From the NCBI RefSeq assembly GCF_900156685.1, contig NZ_FTOJ01000006.1, positions 1 through 64,000 of the forward strand: DNA of 64,000 nucleotides, read 5' to 3'. Origin of the DNA: Chryseobacterium piscicola (GTDB taxonomy: Bacteria > Bacteroidota > Bacteroidia > Flavobacteriales > Weeksellaceae). Shown here in pieces: positions 24,503 through 33,845 of the stretch. How positions within the stretch are numbered: the stretch's first letter is position 1; the number at the start of each line of letters is the position of its first letter. The notes beneath the pieces were generated by a model that was not told the origin of the DNA, ran no database searches, and worked only from the letters and a program-made list of their open reading frames with translations. Position numbers and translations under genes: made by a program.

Positions 24503-25906
24503 TTACATATGCAATGCTCTTTTTCCTGTAGCATCTAACGCAGCTTCTTTAATAGCCTCTGCGTAAGTAGGGTGAGCGTGAGAACTTCTTGCGATGTCTT
24601 CTGCACTTGCACGGAATTCCATTGCAATTACTCCTTCAGCAACCAAATCTGCAGCTCTCGCTCCGATCATGTGGAAACCAAGAACCTCATCCGTTTTTTC
24701 GTCAGCGATGATTTTCACCAAACCGTCGATATCACCACTTGCACGGCTTCTTCCTAAAGCTCTCATTGGGAAAGTTCCGATTTTGTAAGCCACACCTTCT
24801 TCCTTCAATTGCTCTTCAGTTTTACCAACTCCGGCAACTTCTGGCCAAGTATAAACTACTCCAGGAATTAGGTTATAATTGATGTGCGGTTTTTGTCCGG
24901 CCAAAGTTTCGGCAACAAAAACGCCTTCTTCTTCAGCTTTATGAGCCAACATCGCCCCTTTAATAACGTCTCCGATTGCATAGATATTGGCAACGTTTGT
25001 CTGTAAATGGTCGTTTGTTTTCACTCTTCCTCTTTCGTCTAGCTCTACACCAGCTTTTTCTAATCCAAGTCCGTCTGTAAAAGGTTTTCTACCTACAGAA
25101 ACTAAACAATAATCTCCTTCAACTGTTACTTCTTCTCCTTTTTTATCTTTAGCCGTAATTTTTACAGTATCTCCATTTCTTTCAACTGCAGAAACTGCTG
25201 TAGAAAGCATAAATTTCATTCCTTGTTTTTTAAGAACCTTAGTTAATTCCTTGCTTAAAGCTCCATCCATTGTAGGAATGATTTTGTCCATAAACTCAAC
25301 TACAGTAACCTGAGCTCCTAATCTTAGGTAAACAGAACCCAATTCAAGGCCAATAACTCCACCTCCGATTACTACCAAATGCTTAGGGATTTCTTTTAAA
25401 TTCAAAGCTTCAGTGGAAGTGATTACTCTTTCTTTATCTAAAGTAATGAAAGGCAATGAAGAAGGTTTAGAACCTGTTGCAATGATGGTATATTTAGAAT
25501 CGATTGTTTCCGTAGAACCGTCGTTTTTAGTCACTTTAACCTGAGTAGCAGATTCAAAACTTCCAAGACCTTCAAAAACTGTAATTTTGTTTTTGTCCAT
25601 CAAAAAGTTAATCCCTTTAGTCGTTTGATCTACCACTTCATTTTTTCTCGCAATCATTCTTGCGATATCCGCTTTTGGCTCGTTAATAATAATTCCGTGG
25701 TTTTCAAAATTGTGTTTTGCATTTTCGAAATGTTCAGAACTGTCTAGAAGTGCTTTTGAAGGAATACATCCAACGTTAAGACAAGTTCCGCCTAAAGTTG
25801 AATATTTTTCAATAATTGCTACTTTGAAACCTAATTGTGCAGCGCGGATTGCAGCTACATAACCTGCAGGACCAGAACCTATTATGGTAACATCAAATTG
25901 ACTCAT
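24503..25906 (-). CDS. lpdA: Dihydrolipoyl dehydrogenase (E3)
   Basis: A 467-residue flavoprotein that reoxidises dihydrolipoamide in the pyruvate and 2-oxoglutarate dehydrogenase complexes. It has the FAD motif GSGPAGYVA at residues 10-18 and the redox-active disulphide GGTCLNVGCIPSK (C42, C47). An NAD motif lies in GGGVIGLELGSVYLRLG, and the C-terminal catalytic motif is HAHPTYAEAIKEA. Full length, strongly conserved. It stands alone here, which is usual in Bacteroidota where the E1 and E2 genes lie elsewhere. Confidence 0.97.
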   Translation of the reverse strand: MSQFDVTIIGSGPAGYVAAIRAAQLGFKVAIIEKYSTLGGTCLNVGCIPSKALLDSSEHFENAKHNFENHGIIINEPKADIARMIARKNEVVDQTTKGINFLMDKNKITVFEGLGSFESATQVKVTKNDGSTETIDSKYTIIATGSKPSSLPFITLDKERVITSTEALNLKEIPKHLVVIGGGVIGLELGSVYLRLGAQVTVVEFMDKIIPTMDGALSKELTKVLKKQGMKFMLSTAVSAVERNGDTVKITAKDKKGEEVTVEGDYCLVSVGRKPFTDGLGLEKAGVELDERGRVKTNDHLQTNVANIYAIGDVIKGAMLAHKAEEEGVFVAETLAGQKPHINYNLIPGVVYTWPEVAGVGKTEEQLKEEGVAYKIGTFPMRALGRSRASGDIDGLVKIIADEKTDEVLGFHMIGARAADLVAEGVIAMEFRASAEDIARSSHAHPTYAEAIKEAALDATGKRALHM

Positions 25907-26108
25907 TTTATATTTTTATTTATTTATTATCTGATGATTAATTCTTACAAATTTACTGATTAATTTAGAAGGAGCAAAGTGAGTTTTGTCAAGTTTTGAA
26001 ATGCTGAATGTTGCGCGTTTGATGATGGAAGTTTTATAGTTTCCTCTTTTTTTATTTGAATTATAAACACCTTATTTTCCAGCTCATTCTTCACATTCCC
26101 ATACAATT

Positions 26109-26459
26109 TTATAAATCTAAATTCAATTTTCCTTGTCCAAAAACCTCTTTACTTCCAAAAAACTCGCCTCCGCAAACGTACCATTCAAGATTTTCGAGAT
26201 GCTCCACGGCATGTTCCGGCTTCATTCCTGCCACCTCTTTTTTGGCGATGATTCCTTTGTACCATCGTCCTGATTCTGGAGCGTTTGGAAATTCAATATC
26301 ATATTTAATCCAAATTCTTTGGCACAGTCTGCATTGAATTACTGTGACTTCTGCATTTCGACTGTCTGTAGAATCTACTCCTACGTTTGAAGTTCTGTAT
26401 TCAGATTCTGTTAAATCGTGTTTTTCGCAGGCACACCCTAATTTTGGAAGTTTTTTCAT
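26109..26459 (-). CDS. Small Cys-containing conserved hypothetical protein
   Basis: A 116-residue soluble protein with C9xC11 and CxxC (residues 43-46, in IQCRLCQRIW), which could form a zinc site. It is Trp- and Glu-rich (SGRWYKGIIAKKEVAG, EWYVCGGEFFG). I do not know the family's function. A TAAATTTG element lies on the minus strand at 26493-26500, so it has its own promoter. Confidence 0.7.
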   Translation of the reverse strand: MKKLPKLGCACEKHDLTESEYRTSNVGVDSTDSRNAEVTVIQCRLCQRIWIKYDIEFPNAPESGRWYKGIIAKKEVAGMKPEHAVEHLENLEWYVCGGEFFGSKEVFGQGKLNLDL

Positions 26460-26519
26460 GAATGAAATATTGGTTTTTAGATAAAATTGAAATGCAAATT
26501 TAAGGAAAAGTGAAGATTA

Positions 26520-27605
26520 TTACTTATTGACCAAATCCAACAAAACTTTTTCATATTTATCCAGAATAATATCTTTTGAGAAGCGTGCTTTTATGGAATT
26601 TTTGATGGCATCCTGATCATGCGTCTGGTGTAGAATATGCATGATTTTTTGGGAGAAATCTTCGTGATTTTCGATATCAGCAATTTCACCATTGGTATTA
26701 TGCTGAATAATCTCGTTGATTCCGCCAGGACAGTTATTGGCTAAAGAATAAGTACCGCAGGCTCCGGCTTCCAATAAAACATTGGGAAAACCTTCATATC
26801 TTGAGGAAAGAATAAATAAGTCTGCATATTTTAGATATTCATACGGATTTTCTTGTTTCCCATGAAAAACCACATTTTTTAGACCGAGAAATTCTTTCAT
26901 CTGGTGAAGAATTTCTCGGTCTTTACCGTCACCTAAAATATGTAATAAAATTTTCTCATTTTTTAATCTGGAAAAGACTTTCAGTAGGTTATCAAACCCT
27001 TTTCGAGAAGATAAATTACCAATGGCGACAACATTTTTATAATTGTATTTAAAACTCTCAGGCTTATGAGATATCCTCAGTTTTTCATCAATAAAATCAA
27101 AATCTACAGGATTATTAATTTTTATAATTTTTGAAGGATTGATTTTAAAACTATCAATCAAATCATCCATCATGTCGTTGCTTTGAGCAATAATCTGCTG
27201 ATAATTATTGTAAAAATTGTAGAAAAATTTAATCTCTTTTTTTGTTACATGTTTGGAAACAACATTGGTTTCTCTGGCAATGAACTTTACTTTAGGAAAA
27301 AGTTTAATAAAGAGAGATAAATAAGCATTTACCTCGCCAAAACCAGAAAAAACAATATCTGGCTTTCTGCGATAGATTTCCTTTAAAATAGGTTTCAGCG
27401 AGTGTCTTATTCTCTCGGTATTAATGTCAATAATTTCAACATCTTTTTTTACAATTCCTAAATAACCACCTTGTTTGCGAAGAAGCAAAATCTTAGGTTC
27501 AAAACGATCTCGGGAGAGATGATTTGCGATGGTGGTAACGATTCTCTCTGCACCTCCGGTTTCGAGATCCGGCAGAATAAATATAACAGAAATTTTTTTT
27601 TCCAT
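26520..27605 (-). CDS. GT4-type glycosyltransferase
   Basis: A 361-residue glycosyltransferase of the GT-B fold. The N-terminal motif FILPDLETGGAERIVTTIAN and the C-terminal SSRYEGFPNVLLEAGACG (with the two conserved Glu residues) are typical of family GT4, which transfers sugars from UDP-activated donors. I chose the ATG at 27605 because it follows the recQ terminator hairpin; a longer form would read back through that hairpin. The target polysaccharide or lipid is unknown and no other surface-polysaccharide genes are adjacent. Confidence 0.88.
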   Translation of the reverse strand: MEKKISVIFILPDLETGGAERIVTTIANHLSRDRFEPKILLLRKQGGYLGIVKKDVEIIDINTERIRHSLKPILKEIYRRKPDIVFSGFGEVNAYLSLFIKLFPKVKFIARETNVVSKHVTKKEIKFFYNFYNNYQQIIAQSNDMMDDLIDSFKINPSKIIKINNPVDFDFIDEKLRISHKPESFKYNYKNVVAIGNLSSRKGFDNLLKVFSRLKNEKILLHILGDGKDREILHQMKEFLGLKNVVFHGKQENPYEYLKYADLFILSSRYEGFPNVLLEAGACGTYSLANNCPGGINEIIQHNTNGEIADIENHEDFSQKIMHILHQTHDQDAIKNSIKARFSKDIILDKYEKVLLDLVNK

Positions 27606-27613
27606 AAACAAAA

Positions 27614-27637
27614 CCTTACCCAAGTATTTGGATAAGG
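27614..27637 (-). terminator. Terminator after recQ
   Basis: CCTTAcCCAA pairs with TTGGaTAAGG around a 4-nt loop, in the 40-base gap between the recQ stop and the glycosyltransferase start, followed by a T-rich run on the minus strand. Confidence 0.65.
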
Positions 27638-27645
27638 TGTAATTT

Positions 27646-29850
27646 TTAGTTAGCAACGTCGCTGATAAATTTTATTCTCAGCATTCGCACCTCTTCATCA
27701 GAAAGCTCATCACCAAATTCATCTAGCAAAACTTTCATGCTGTCGCTTTCAGATTCCGTCATGAATTCCATGAATTCATCTACCATGTCTTCATCAAAAT
27801 TTTCTTCCACATAATAATCTATATTCAGCTTTGTGCCTTGATAAACGATACGCTCCATTTCCTTCAAAAGGTCATTCATTGAAAGGTTTTTTGCTCTCGC
27901 AATATCTTCTAAATCTATCTTTTTATCAGTATTCTGAATAATGAAAACTTTATGACTAGATTTATTCGCTACATTTTTCAAGACCATGTCTTGAGTACGT
28001 TCTATATTGTTTTCTTCAACATATTTAGAAATAAAATCTGCAAATTCTTTACCGTATTTTTTAGCTTTACCTTCTCCAACACCATAAATCTTGGCAATTT
28101 CTTCTAAAGTAATAGGGTATTGAACGGTCATATCTTCCAAACTAGGATCCATAAAAACCGTATATGGAGGTATGCCATGTTTTTTGGCAACTTTTTTTCT
28201 AAGCTCCTTTAGAAGTCCGAATAAATTTTGGTCTAAACCACCACCAGCTTGCTGTTGAATATGATCATTTTCTGCTTTTGTCTGCGAAAGATCAAATTCA
28301 CGGTCTTCAGCAATCATAAATGGATGTTTCAATTCACCATTGAGAACCAATTTTCCTTTTTCTGCAACTTTTAAAACGCCATAAGTTTCAATATCTTTTT
28401 GAAGGAAATTTTGTACAGTTGCTTGTCTTATAATGGTTTTCCAATAGTTTTCTTTTTCATTTTTTCCGAAACCAAAATAGGACGACTGCTCTAATTTGTA
28501 AGACTTGGTTACTGCATTTTCTTTTCCTACAATTGTAGAAATAAGATCTTTGGATTTAAATTTTTCTCCGGCATCACTAATGAGCTGCATTACTTTCTTG
28601 AAATCTGCAGTTGCATCTTTTAATTTCGGAGGATTTGAAGCATTATCACACATTTTTGCGCCATCTCCGTTTTCAGGATCAAAACTTTCACCAAAATAAT
28701 ACAATATATACTGCCTTCTGCTCATACAAGTTTCGGCATAACCCACCACTTCATTAAGGAGTTGTAAACCAATTTCTCTTTCAGAAACGGCTTTTTGCGC
28801 TAAAAATTTCTCTAATTTCTCAATATCTTTAGGATCATAGAATGCTAAACAATGACCTTCTCCACCGTCTCTTCCTGCTCTTCCTGTTTCTTGATAATAG
28901 CTCTCAAGAGATTTCGGAAAGTCATAATGAATTACAAAACGAACATCTGGCTTATCAATTCCCATCCCAAATGCGATAGTGGCAACAATTACATCTGCAT
29001 CCTCCATCAAAAATTTATCTTGATTGGCTACTCTTATTTTCTGGTCAAGACCTGCATGATAAGGAAGTGCATTTATTCCGTTTACTTGAAGAAGCTGTGC
29101 AAACTCCTCTACTTTTCTTCGGCTCAAGCAGTATACAATTCCAGATTTCCCTTTATGTTGATTGATAAACTTTACAATTTCTTTATCTACATTCACTTTC
29201 GGACGTACCTCGTAGTAAAGATTGGGTCTATTGAAGCTTTCCTTATATACTATAGCCGAAGTCATTCCTAATGTTTTCTGAATATCATCTTGCACTTTTG
29301 GAGTTGCAGTTGCCGTTAAAGCAATTACGGGAACATCAGCAATTTTATCAATAATAGATTTCAGATTCCTGTATTCTGGTCTGAAATCATGCCCCCATTC
29401 TGAGATACAGTGCGCCTCGTCAATAGCAACAAATGAAATCTTCACTTCTTTAAAAAAATCAAGATATTCTTCTTTGATTAATGATTCTGGGGCAACATAT
29501 AGAAGTTTTGTTTTTCCAGCTTTGATATCATCAAAAACTTTTTTGGTCTGAGTTTTGTTTAATGAAGAATTCAAAACGTGAGCAACTCCTTCATCTGATG
29601 AAAGCCCATTCACAGCATCTACCTGATTTTTCATTAGTGCAATTAATGGAGAAACTACAATTGCCGTTCCTTCAGAAATTAATGCGGGAAGCTGATAGCA
29701 AAGAGATTTACCGCCACCTGTAGGCATTAGGACAAACACATCCTTTCCCTCTAAAAGATCTTCTATTATCTGCTCTTGTTGACCTTTAAAGGTAGAAAAC
29801 CCAAAGTATTTTTTTAATTCGCCCGATATATTGGCTTTTTTTGCGCTCAT
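27646..29850 (-). CDS. recQ: ATP-dependent DNA helicase RecQ
   Basis: A 734-residue helicase of the RecQ family that unwinds 3'-overhang DNA in recombination and repair. It has the Walker A motif in MPTGGGKSLCYQLP, DEAHCISEWGHDFRPEY (DEAH box and Q/W motifs), and motif VI in ETGRAGRDGGEG. The RQC and HRDC-type helical regions follow, with a long acidic C-terminus. The zinc-binding cysteine set of classical RecQ is incomplete (ETCMSRRQYILYYFGE, then MCDNASNP), as in other Bacteroidota RecQ proteins. Intact. Confidence 0.95.
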   Translation of the reverse strand: MSAKKANISGELKKYFGFSTFKGQQEQIIEDLLEGKDVFVLMPTGGGKSLCYQLPALISEGTAIVVSPLIALMKNQVDAVNGLSSDEGVAHVLNSSLNKTQTKKVFDDIKAGKTKLLYVAPESLIKEEYLDFFKEVKISFVAIDEAHCISEWGHDFRPEYRNLKSIIDKIADVPVIALTATATPKVQDDIQKTLGMTSAIVYKESFNRPNLYYEVRPKVNVDKEIVKFINQHKGKSGIVYCLSRRKVEEFAQLLQVNGINALPYHAGLDQKIRVANQDKFLMEDADVIVATIAFGMGIDKPDVRFVIHYDFPKSLESYYQETGRAGRDGGEGHCLAFYDPKDIEKLEKFLAQKAVSEREIGLQLLNEVVGYAETCMSRRQYILYYFGESFDPENGDGAKMCDNASNPPKLKDATADFKKVMQLISDAGEKFKSKDLISTIVGKENAVTKSYKLEQSSYFGFGKNEKENYWKTIIRQATVQNFLQKDIETYGVLKVAEKGKLVLNGELKHPFMIAEDREFDLSQTKAENDHIQQQAGGGLDQNLFGLLKELRKKVAKKHGIPPYTVFMDPSLEDMTVQYPITLEEIAKIYGVGEGKAKKYGKEFADFISKYVEENNIERTQDMVLKNVANKSSHKVFIIQNTDKKIDLEDIARAKNLSMNDLLKEMERIVYQGTKLNIDYYVEENFDEDMVDEFMEFMTESESDSMKVLLDEFGDELSDEEVRMLRIKFISDVAN

Positions 29851-29995
29851 CTAATTTTGTATTGCTAAATTTGCATCTATTTCAAAGTTATAAAAATTTT
29901 GCTTAAAATAAAAGCGAACGAATTTATAAAAATAAAATTTATAGTAAATATAAATAGATTCCGAATCTATTTTCCACTTGTAATATACGATAAAA

Positions 29996-30955
29996 ATGTA
30001 TACAACCGATATTATTTCCAACGCAAAAAAAACCCTTGAAATAGAAATTTCTGAACTCGAAAAACTCAGAAACAGAATTGATAAAGATTTCCAGAAAGCT
30101 GTAGAAACCATTAATGCCGGAAGCGGAAAACTTATCGTGGTAGGCATTGGGAAATCAGCACACATCGCCAATAAAATGGTAGCTACATTTAATTCTACAG
30201 GTACACCTTCACAATTCCTTCACGCCTCAGAAGCAATTCATGGAGATCTTGGAGTAATCCAGAAGCAGGACATCGTTTTGTGTATTTCCAATTCGGGAAA
30301 TTCTCCTGAGATTGCAAGTTTGGCTCCTTATTTAAAAGACTATTCATCGGCATTGATTGGGATGACGGGTAATAAAAATAGCAAACTTGCAGAATATTGC
30401 GATTTCATTTTAGATACCCATGTAGATGTAGAAGCTTGCCCAATAAAATTGGCGCCTACCAGCTCTACAACTATCCAAATGGCATTGGGAGATGCTTTGG
30501 CAATTTGTTTAATGGAGCTTAATAATTTTAAAGCAAATGATTTTGCTAAATTTCACCCAGGTGGAAGTTTGGGCAAAAATCTAATTTCGAAAGTGGATGA
30601 TTTTGTTTCTGAACAAAAGCCTCAAGTATCACAAAATGACAGCATAAAAGATGTTATTATATCAATAAGCAGTTCACGACACGGCATCACAGTGGTAACA
30701 AATGAAAATCACATCATCGGTGTGATTACCGACGGAGACTTGAGACGAATGCTGATGAAAGAAGATAATCTTTCTAAAGTTTTAGCCAAAGACATTATGT
30801 CTCTTAATCCTAAAACTGTAGAGAGGAACCTTTTGGCAAAAGATGCCATGAAAATTTTAAAAGACAATAACATCGGTCAGCTGGTAGTTACCGAAAACGG
30901 GAAATATTTCGGAATTATTGATTTGCATAAACTACTGGATGAAGGGATTAATTAG
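29996..30955 (+). CDS. kdsD: Arabinose-5-phosphate isomerase (KdsD/KpsF)
   Basis: A 319-residue enzyme that converts ribulose-5-phosphate to arabinose-5-phosphate for Kdo in lipopolysaccharide. The SIS domain (about 35-170) contains VVGIGKSAHIANKMVATFNS then TGTPSQFLHASEAIHGDLG, and two CBS domains fill 200-315. The motif GGSLGKNL is typical of KpsF/GutQ proteins. It is divergent from recQ, with a 145-base AT-rich gap. Confidence 0.93.
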   Translation: MYTTDIISNAKKTLEIEISELEKLRNRIDKDFQKAVETINAGSGKLIVVGIGKSAHIANKMVATFNSTGTPSQFLHASEAIHGDLGVIQKQDIVLCISNSGNSPEIASLAPYLKDYSSALIGMTGNKNSKLAEYCDFILDTHVDVEACPIKLAPTSSTTIQMALGDALAICLMELNNFKANDFAKFHPGGSLGKNLISKVDDFVSEQKPQVSQNDSIKDVIISISSSRHGITVVTNENHIIGVITDGDLRRMLMKEDNLSKVLAKDIMSLNPKTVERNLLAKDAMKILKDNNIGQLVVTENGKYFGIIDLHKLLDEGIN

Positions 30956-31076
30956 ACTGAGCTTTAGAAACTTTATACAATTTTAAGTCTTGAATCTTAA
31001 ATCTTGAAAATGAAGAGCGCAAGCACCACTCAACTCCCACTTTTTTTCCTAAATTTGAAAACTTAAAAAATATTTT

Positions 31077-31901
31077 GTGAGCGAAGGTAAAGACTTGTCT
31101 TTTTGGGGACATATTGGTGAACTGAGAGGACATCTCATCCGATCAATTATTGCGATTATCGTCGCAGCATTTATTATTGGATATAATATAGAATGGATTA
31201 TGGATCATGTGTTTTTTGGTCCTACTAGGAATGATTTTCCTACTTTCAAAATTGCCAATCATTTTTCGAGAATGATTTTGGGTGAAGATAGCATTAAGCT
31301 TCCAAAAGAATTTCCGGTGCGTGTACAAAGACTTTATCAGCAGTTTAATGTCATGATGGCTGTCTCTATCTTTGGTGGAATCGTTTTGGCATTTCCTTAT
31401 ATTGTTTGGGAATTGTGGAGATTCATCAGCCCAGCTTTACACCAAAAGGAAAGAAAAAATTCAATTTTCATCATCAATTCAGTTTGGATATTGTTTATGG
31501 CAGGGGTGCTTTGTGGGTATTATCTTATTTTACCTTTCGCAGTGAACTTTGGTGTGATTTTTAAAATATCAAACATTATCGTTCCACTTTACGACTTAAG
31601 CGATTACACAACTTTATTTTTGCAGGTAGTCTTAGGAATGGGTGTAGTATTTCTATTTCCTATTCTTATTTATTTCCTTACTTCAATTGGGATTTTAACA
31701 CCAATGTTTATGCGAACTTACCGCCGTCACGCTATAGTGATGATTATGGTGGTTGCTGCTATTATAACTCCTGCAGACGTATTGAGTATGATGATGGCTG
31801 CTTTACCCCTTTTATTTTTATATGAATTTAGTATTATTGCTTCGGGGTATACTTACAAAAAAATCCAGAAAGCAAATGCAAACCTTTCAGCTAAAGACTA
31901 A
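31077..31901 (+). CDS. tatC: Sec-independent protein translocase TatC
   Basis: A 274-residue integral membrane protein with six segments. FWGHIGELRGHLIRSI is the conserved cytoplasmic N-terminus that recognises the twin-arginine signal, and the pattern SPALHQKERKNSIFIINSVW is typical. It exports folded proteins together with TatA-type subunits, which are not in this window. Start is GTG at 31077. A TAAATTTG promoter element lies at 31050-31057. Confidence 0.95.
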   Translation: MSEGKDLSFWGHIGELRGHLIRSIIAIIVAAFIIGYNIEWIMDHVFFGPTRNDFPTFKIANHFSRMILGEDSIKLPKEFPVRVQRLYQQFNVMMAVSIFGGIVLAFPYIVWELWRFISPALHQKERKNSIFIINSVWILFMAGVLCGYYLILPFAVNFGVIFKISNIIVPLYDLSDYTTLFLQVVLGMGVVFLFPILIYFLTSIGILTPMFMRTYRRHAIVMIMVVAAIITPADVLSMMMAALPLLFLYEFSIIASGYTYKKIQKANANLSAKD

Positions 31902-31926
31902 AAAAGGTTTTATTTAAAAACATACT

Positions 31927-31954
31927 GAGCAGCTTTAATAATTTAAAGCTGCTC
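31927..31954 (+). terminator. Terminator after tatC
   Basis: GAGCAGCTTTAA pairs with TTAAAGCTGCTC around a 4-nt loop, followed by a T run. Confidence 0.9.
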
Positions 31955-32041
31955 TTTTATTTTCTAAAATTCTGTTACATTATACCAACTTTTACGACTA
32001 AACAAAAATTAATTTCTAATTTTGAAAAACATATCTAACCA

Positions 32042-33688
32042 ATGAAAAAAATAACTCTCTCACTACTTTTTGCTTCATCATTGGCTTTCGGGCAATTTTT
32101 TGAACACGGTAAAAACTTCACAAAACAAGATACACTGAAGGGTTCCAATACAGAATTCAGAAATTTTTGGGATGTGAAAAGATATGATCTTTCTGTAGAG
32201 CCAGATTTCGCTTCAAAAAGCATTAAAGGGAATAATAAAATCAGTTTTGAGATTACGAAAGACATTGTTAACCCTACTTTTCAAATTGATCTCCAGAAAC
32301 CTATGAGGGCTGATAAAATTGAATGCAGCTTCCCAACCGTCAATGGCTTTAAGCAGGATAATGATTTCATTTTCATATCTACAAAGAAAAATTTTAAAAA
32401 AGGAGAAAAATACACCATAGATATTACTTATTCTGGAAACCCTGTAATTGCTAAACGTGCACCGTGGGACGGTGGCTGGGTTTTCACGAAAGATGAAAAA
32501 GGAAATCCTTGGATGAGTGTTGCCGATGAAGGAATTGGAGCTTCGGTTTGGCTTCCAACAAAAGATATTTGGAGTGACGAGCCTGAACTAGGAATTACCA
32601 TGAAAATCATTACGCCGAAAGATCTCGTAGGCATCGGAAACGGAAGATTAATCAGTAAAAAAGAAGAAGGCAACAAAACCGCCTACACTTGGGAAGTAAA
32701 AAACCCAATAAACGCCTACTCTATCATCCCAAACATCGGAAAATATGTGAATTTCAAAGACATTTATAATGGCGAAAAAGGAAAACTTGATCTTGATTAT
32801 TGGGTGATTGACTATAATTTAGATAAAGCCAAAAAACATTTCGCCCAGGTAAAACCCATGCTCGAAGCTTTTGAATATTGGTTTGGTCCTTACCCTTTTT
32901 ATGAAGATTCTTACAAATTGGTCGACTCTCCTTACTTAGGGATGGAACATCAAAGCAATATTGCCTACGGAAATCATTACCAAAACGGATATTACCAAGC
33001 TGGTTATGGGTCAATTGACTACTCAGGAACAGGTGTAGGTTTAAATTGGGATTACATCATCGTTCATGAAAGTGGCCATGAGTGGTTTGCGAATAATATT
33101 ACTGCGAAAGATCAAGCTGACATGTGGGTACATGAAGGTTTTACGATGTATTCTGAGGTGCTTTTTACTGAAAAATATATGGATAAAAAATCTGCAAATA
33201 TATATGCTCAAGGAATTCAAAACGGGATTAGTAATGATGTTCCAATTATAGGGAAATATGGTGTGAGAAATGAAGGCAGCGGCGATATGTACCCTAAAGG
33301 AGCCAGCATGCTTCACACGATCCGCCAAGTAATTGATAATGACGAAAAATTCAGACAGATTTTGAGAGGAATCAACAAAGATTTTTATCATCAAACTGTC
33401 ACCACAGAACAGATTGAAAAGTATATTTCAGAAAAATCGGGGATAGATTTTTCCTCAGTATTTAATCAGTATTTGAGAACTACTGATGTTCCTGTTTTAG
33501 AATATTCTCAAAAAGGAAATGAGCTGAAATTTAAATACAGCAAAGTAGTAAAGAATTTTAAGCTTCCCTTGAAAATTGGCAATGAATGGATAAAGCCAAC
33601 GGAAGAATGGCAGACTTTGAAACTGAAAAATGGAAATAAAGCAGAGTTTAACAGGAACAATTATGTTTATTTCAGAGAAGTGAGATAG
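32042..33688 (+). CDS. Exported M1-family metallopeptidase
   Basis: A 548-residue aminopeptidase-like protein with a signal peptide (about residues 1-17, ending LAFGQ). The zinc motif is H342-E343-x2-H346 (HESGHEWFANN), with the third ligand E365 in WVHEGFTMYSE. LGMEHQ (299-304) replaces the usual GAMEN exopeptidase motif. It lacks the long C-terminal helical domain of PepN, as in other short M1 proteins of Bacteroidota. Probably periplasmic and involved in peptide use. Confidence 0.93.
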   Translation: MKKITLSLLFASSLAFGQFFEHGKNFTKQDTLKGSNTEFRNFWDVKRYDLSVEPDFASKSIKGNNKISFEITKDIVNPTFQIDLQKPMRADKIECSFPTVNGFKQDNDFIFISTKKNFKKGEKYTIDITYSGNPVIAKRAPWDGGWVFTKDEKGNPWMSVADEGIGASVWLPTKDIWSDEPELGITMKIITPKDLVGIGNGRLISKKEEGNKTAYTWEVKNPINAYSIIPNIGKYVNFKDIYNGEKGKLDLDYWVIDYNLDKAKKHFAQVKPMLEAFEYWFGPYPFYEDSYKLVDSPYLGMEHQSNIAYGNHYQNGYYQAGYGSIDYSGTGVGLNWDYIIVHESGHEWFANNITAKDQADMWVHEGFTMYSEVLFTEKYMDKKSANIYAQGIQNGISNDVPIIGKYGVRNEGSGDMYPKGASMLHTIRQVIDNDEKFRQILRGINKDFYHQTVTTEQIEKYISEKSGIDFSSVFNQYLRTTDVPVLEYSQKGNELKFKYSKVVKNFKLPLKIGNEWIKPTEEWQTLKLKNGNKAEFNRNNYVYFREVR

Positions 33689-33740
33689 CTTGCAGCTTTG
33701 AATAAGCTTAAATTAAATACCCACTTGTATTTTAAATATA

Positions 33741-33770
33741 AAACAAAATCGTTAGCTCGGTTTTGTTTTT
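33741..33770 (+). terminator. Terminator after the M1 peptidase gene
   Basis: AAACAAAA pairs with TTTTGTTT, with an inner C/G pair, followed by a long T run. Confidence 0.7.
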
Positions 33771-33845
33771 TTTTAATTATATTTTAACATCGTAGAATGT
33801 AACAAAACAAACTTTACTGCAACTACTTAATCAAAATAAATCAGC

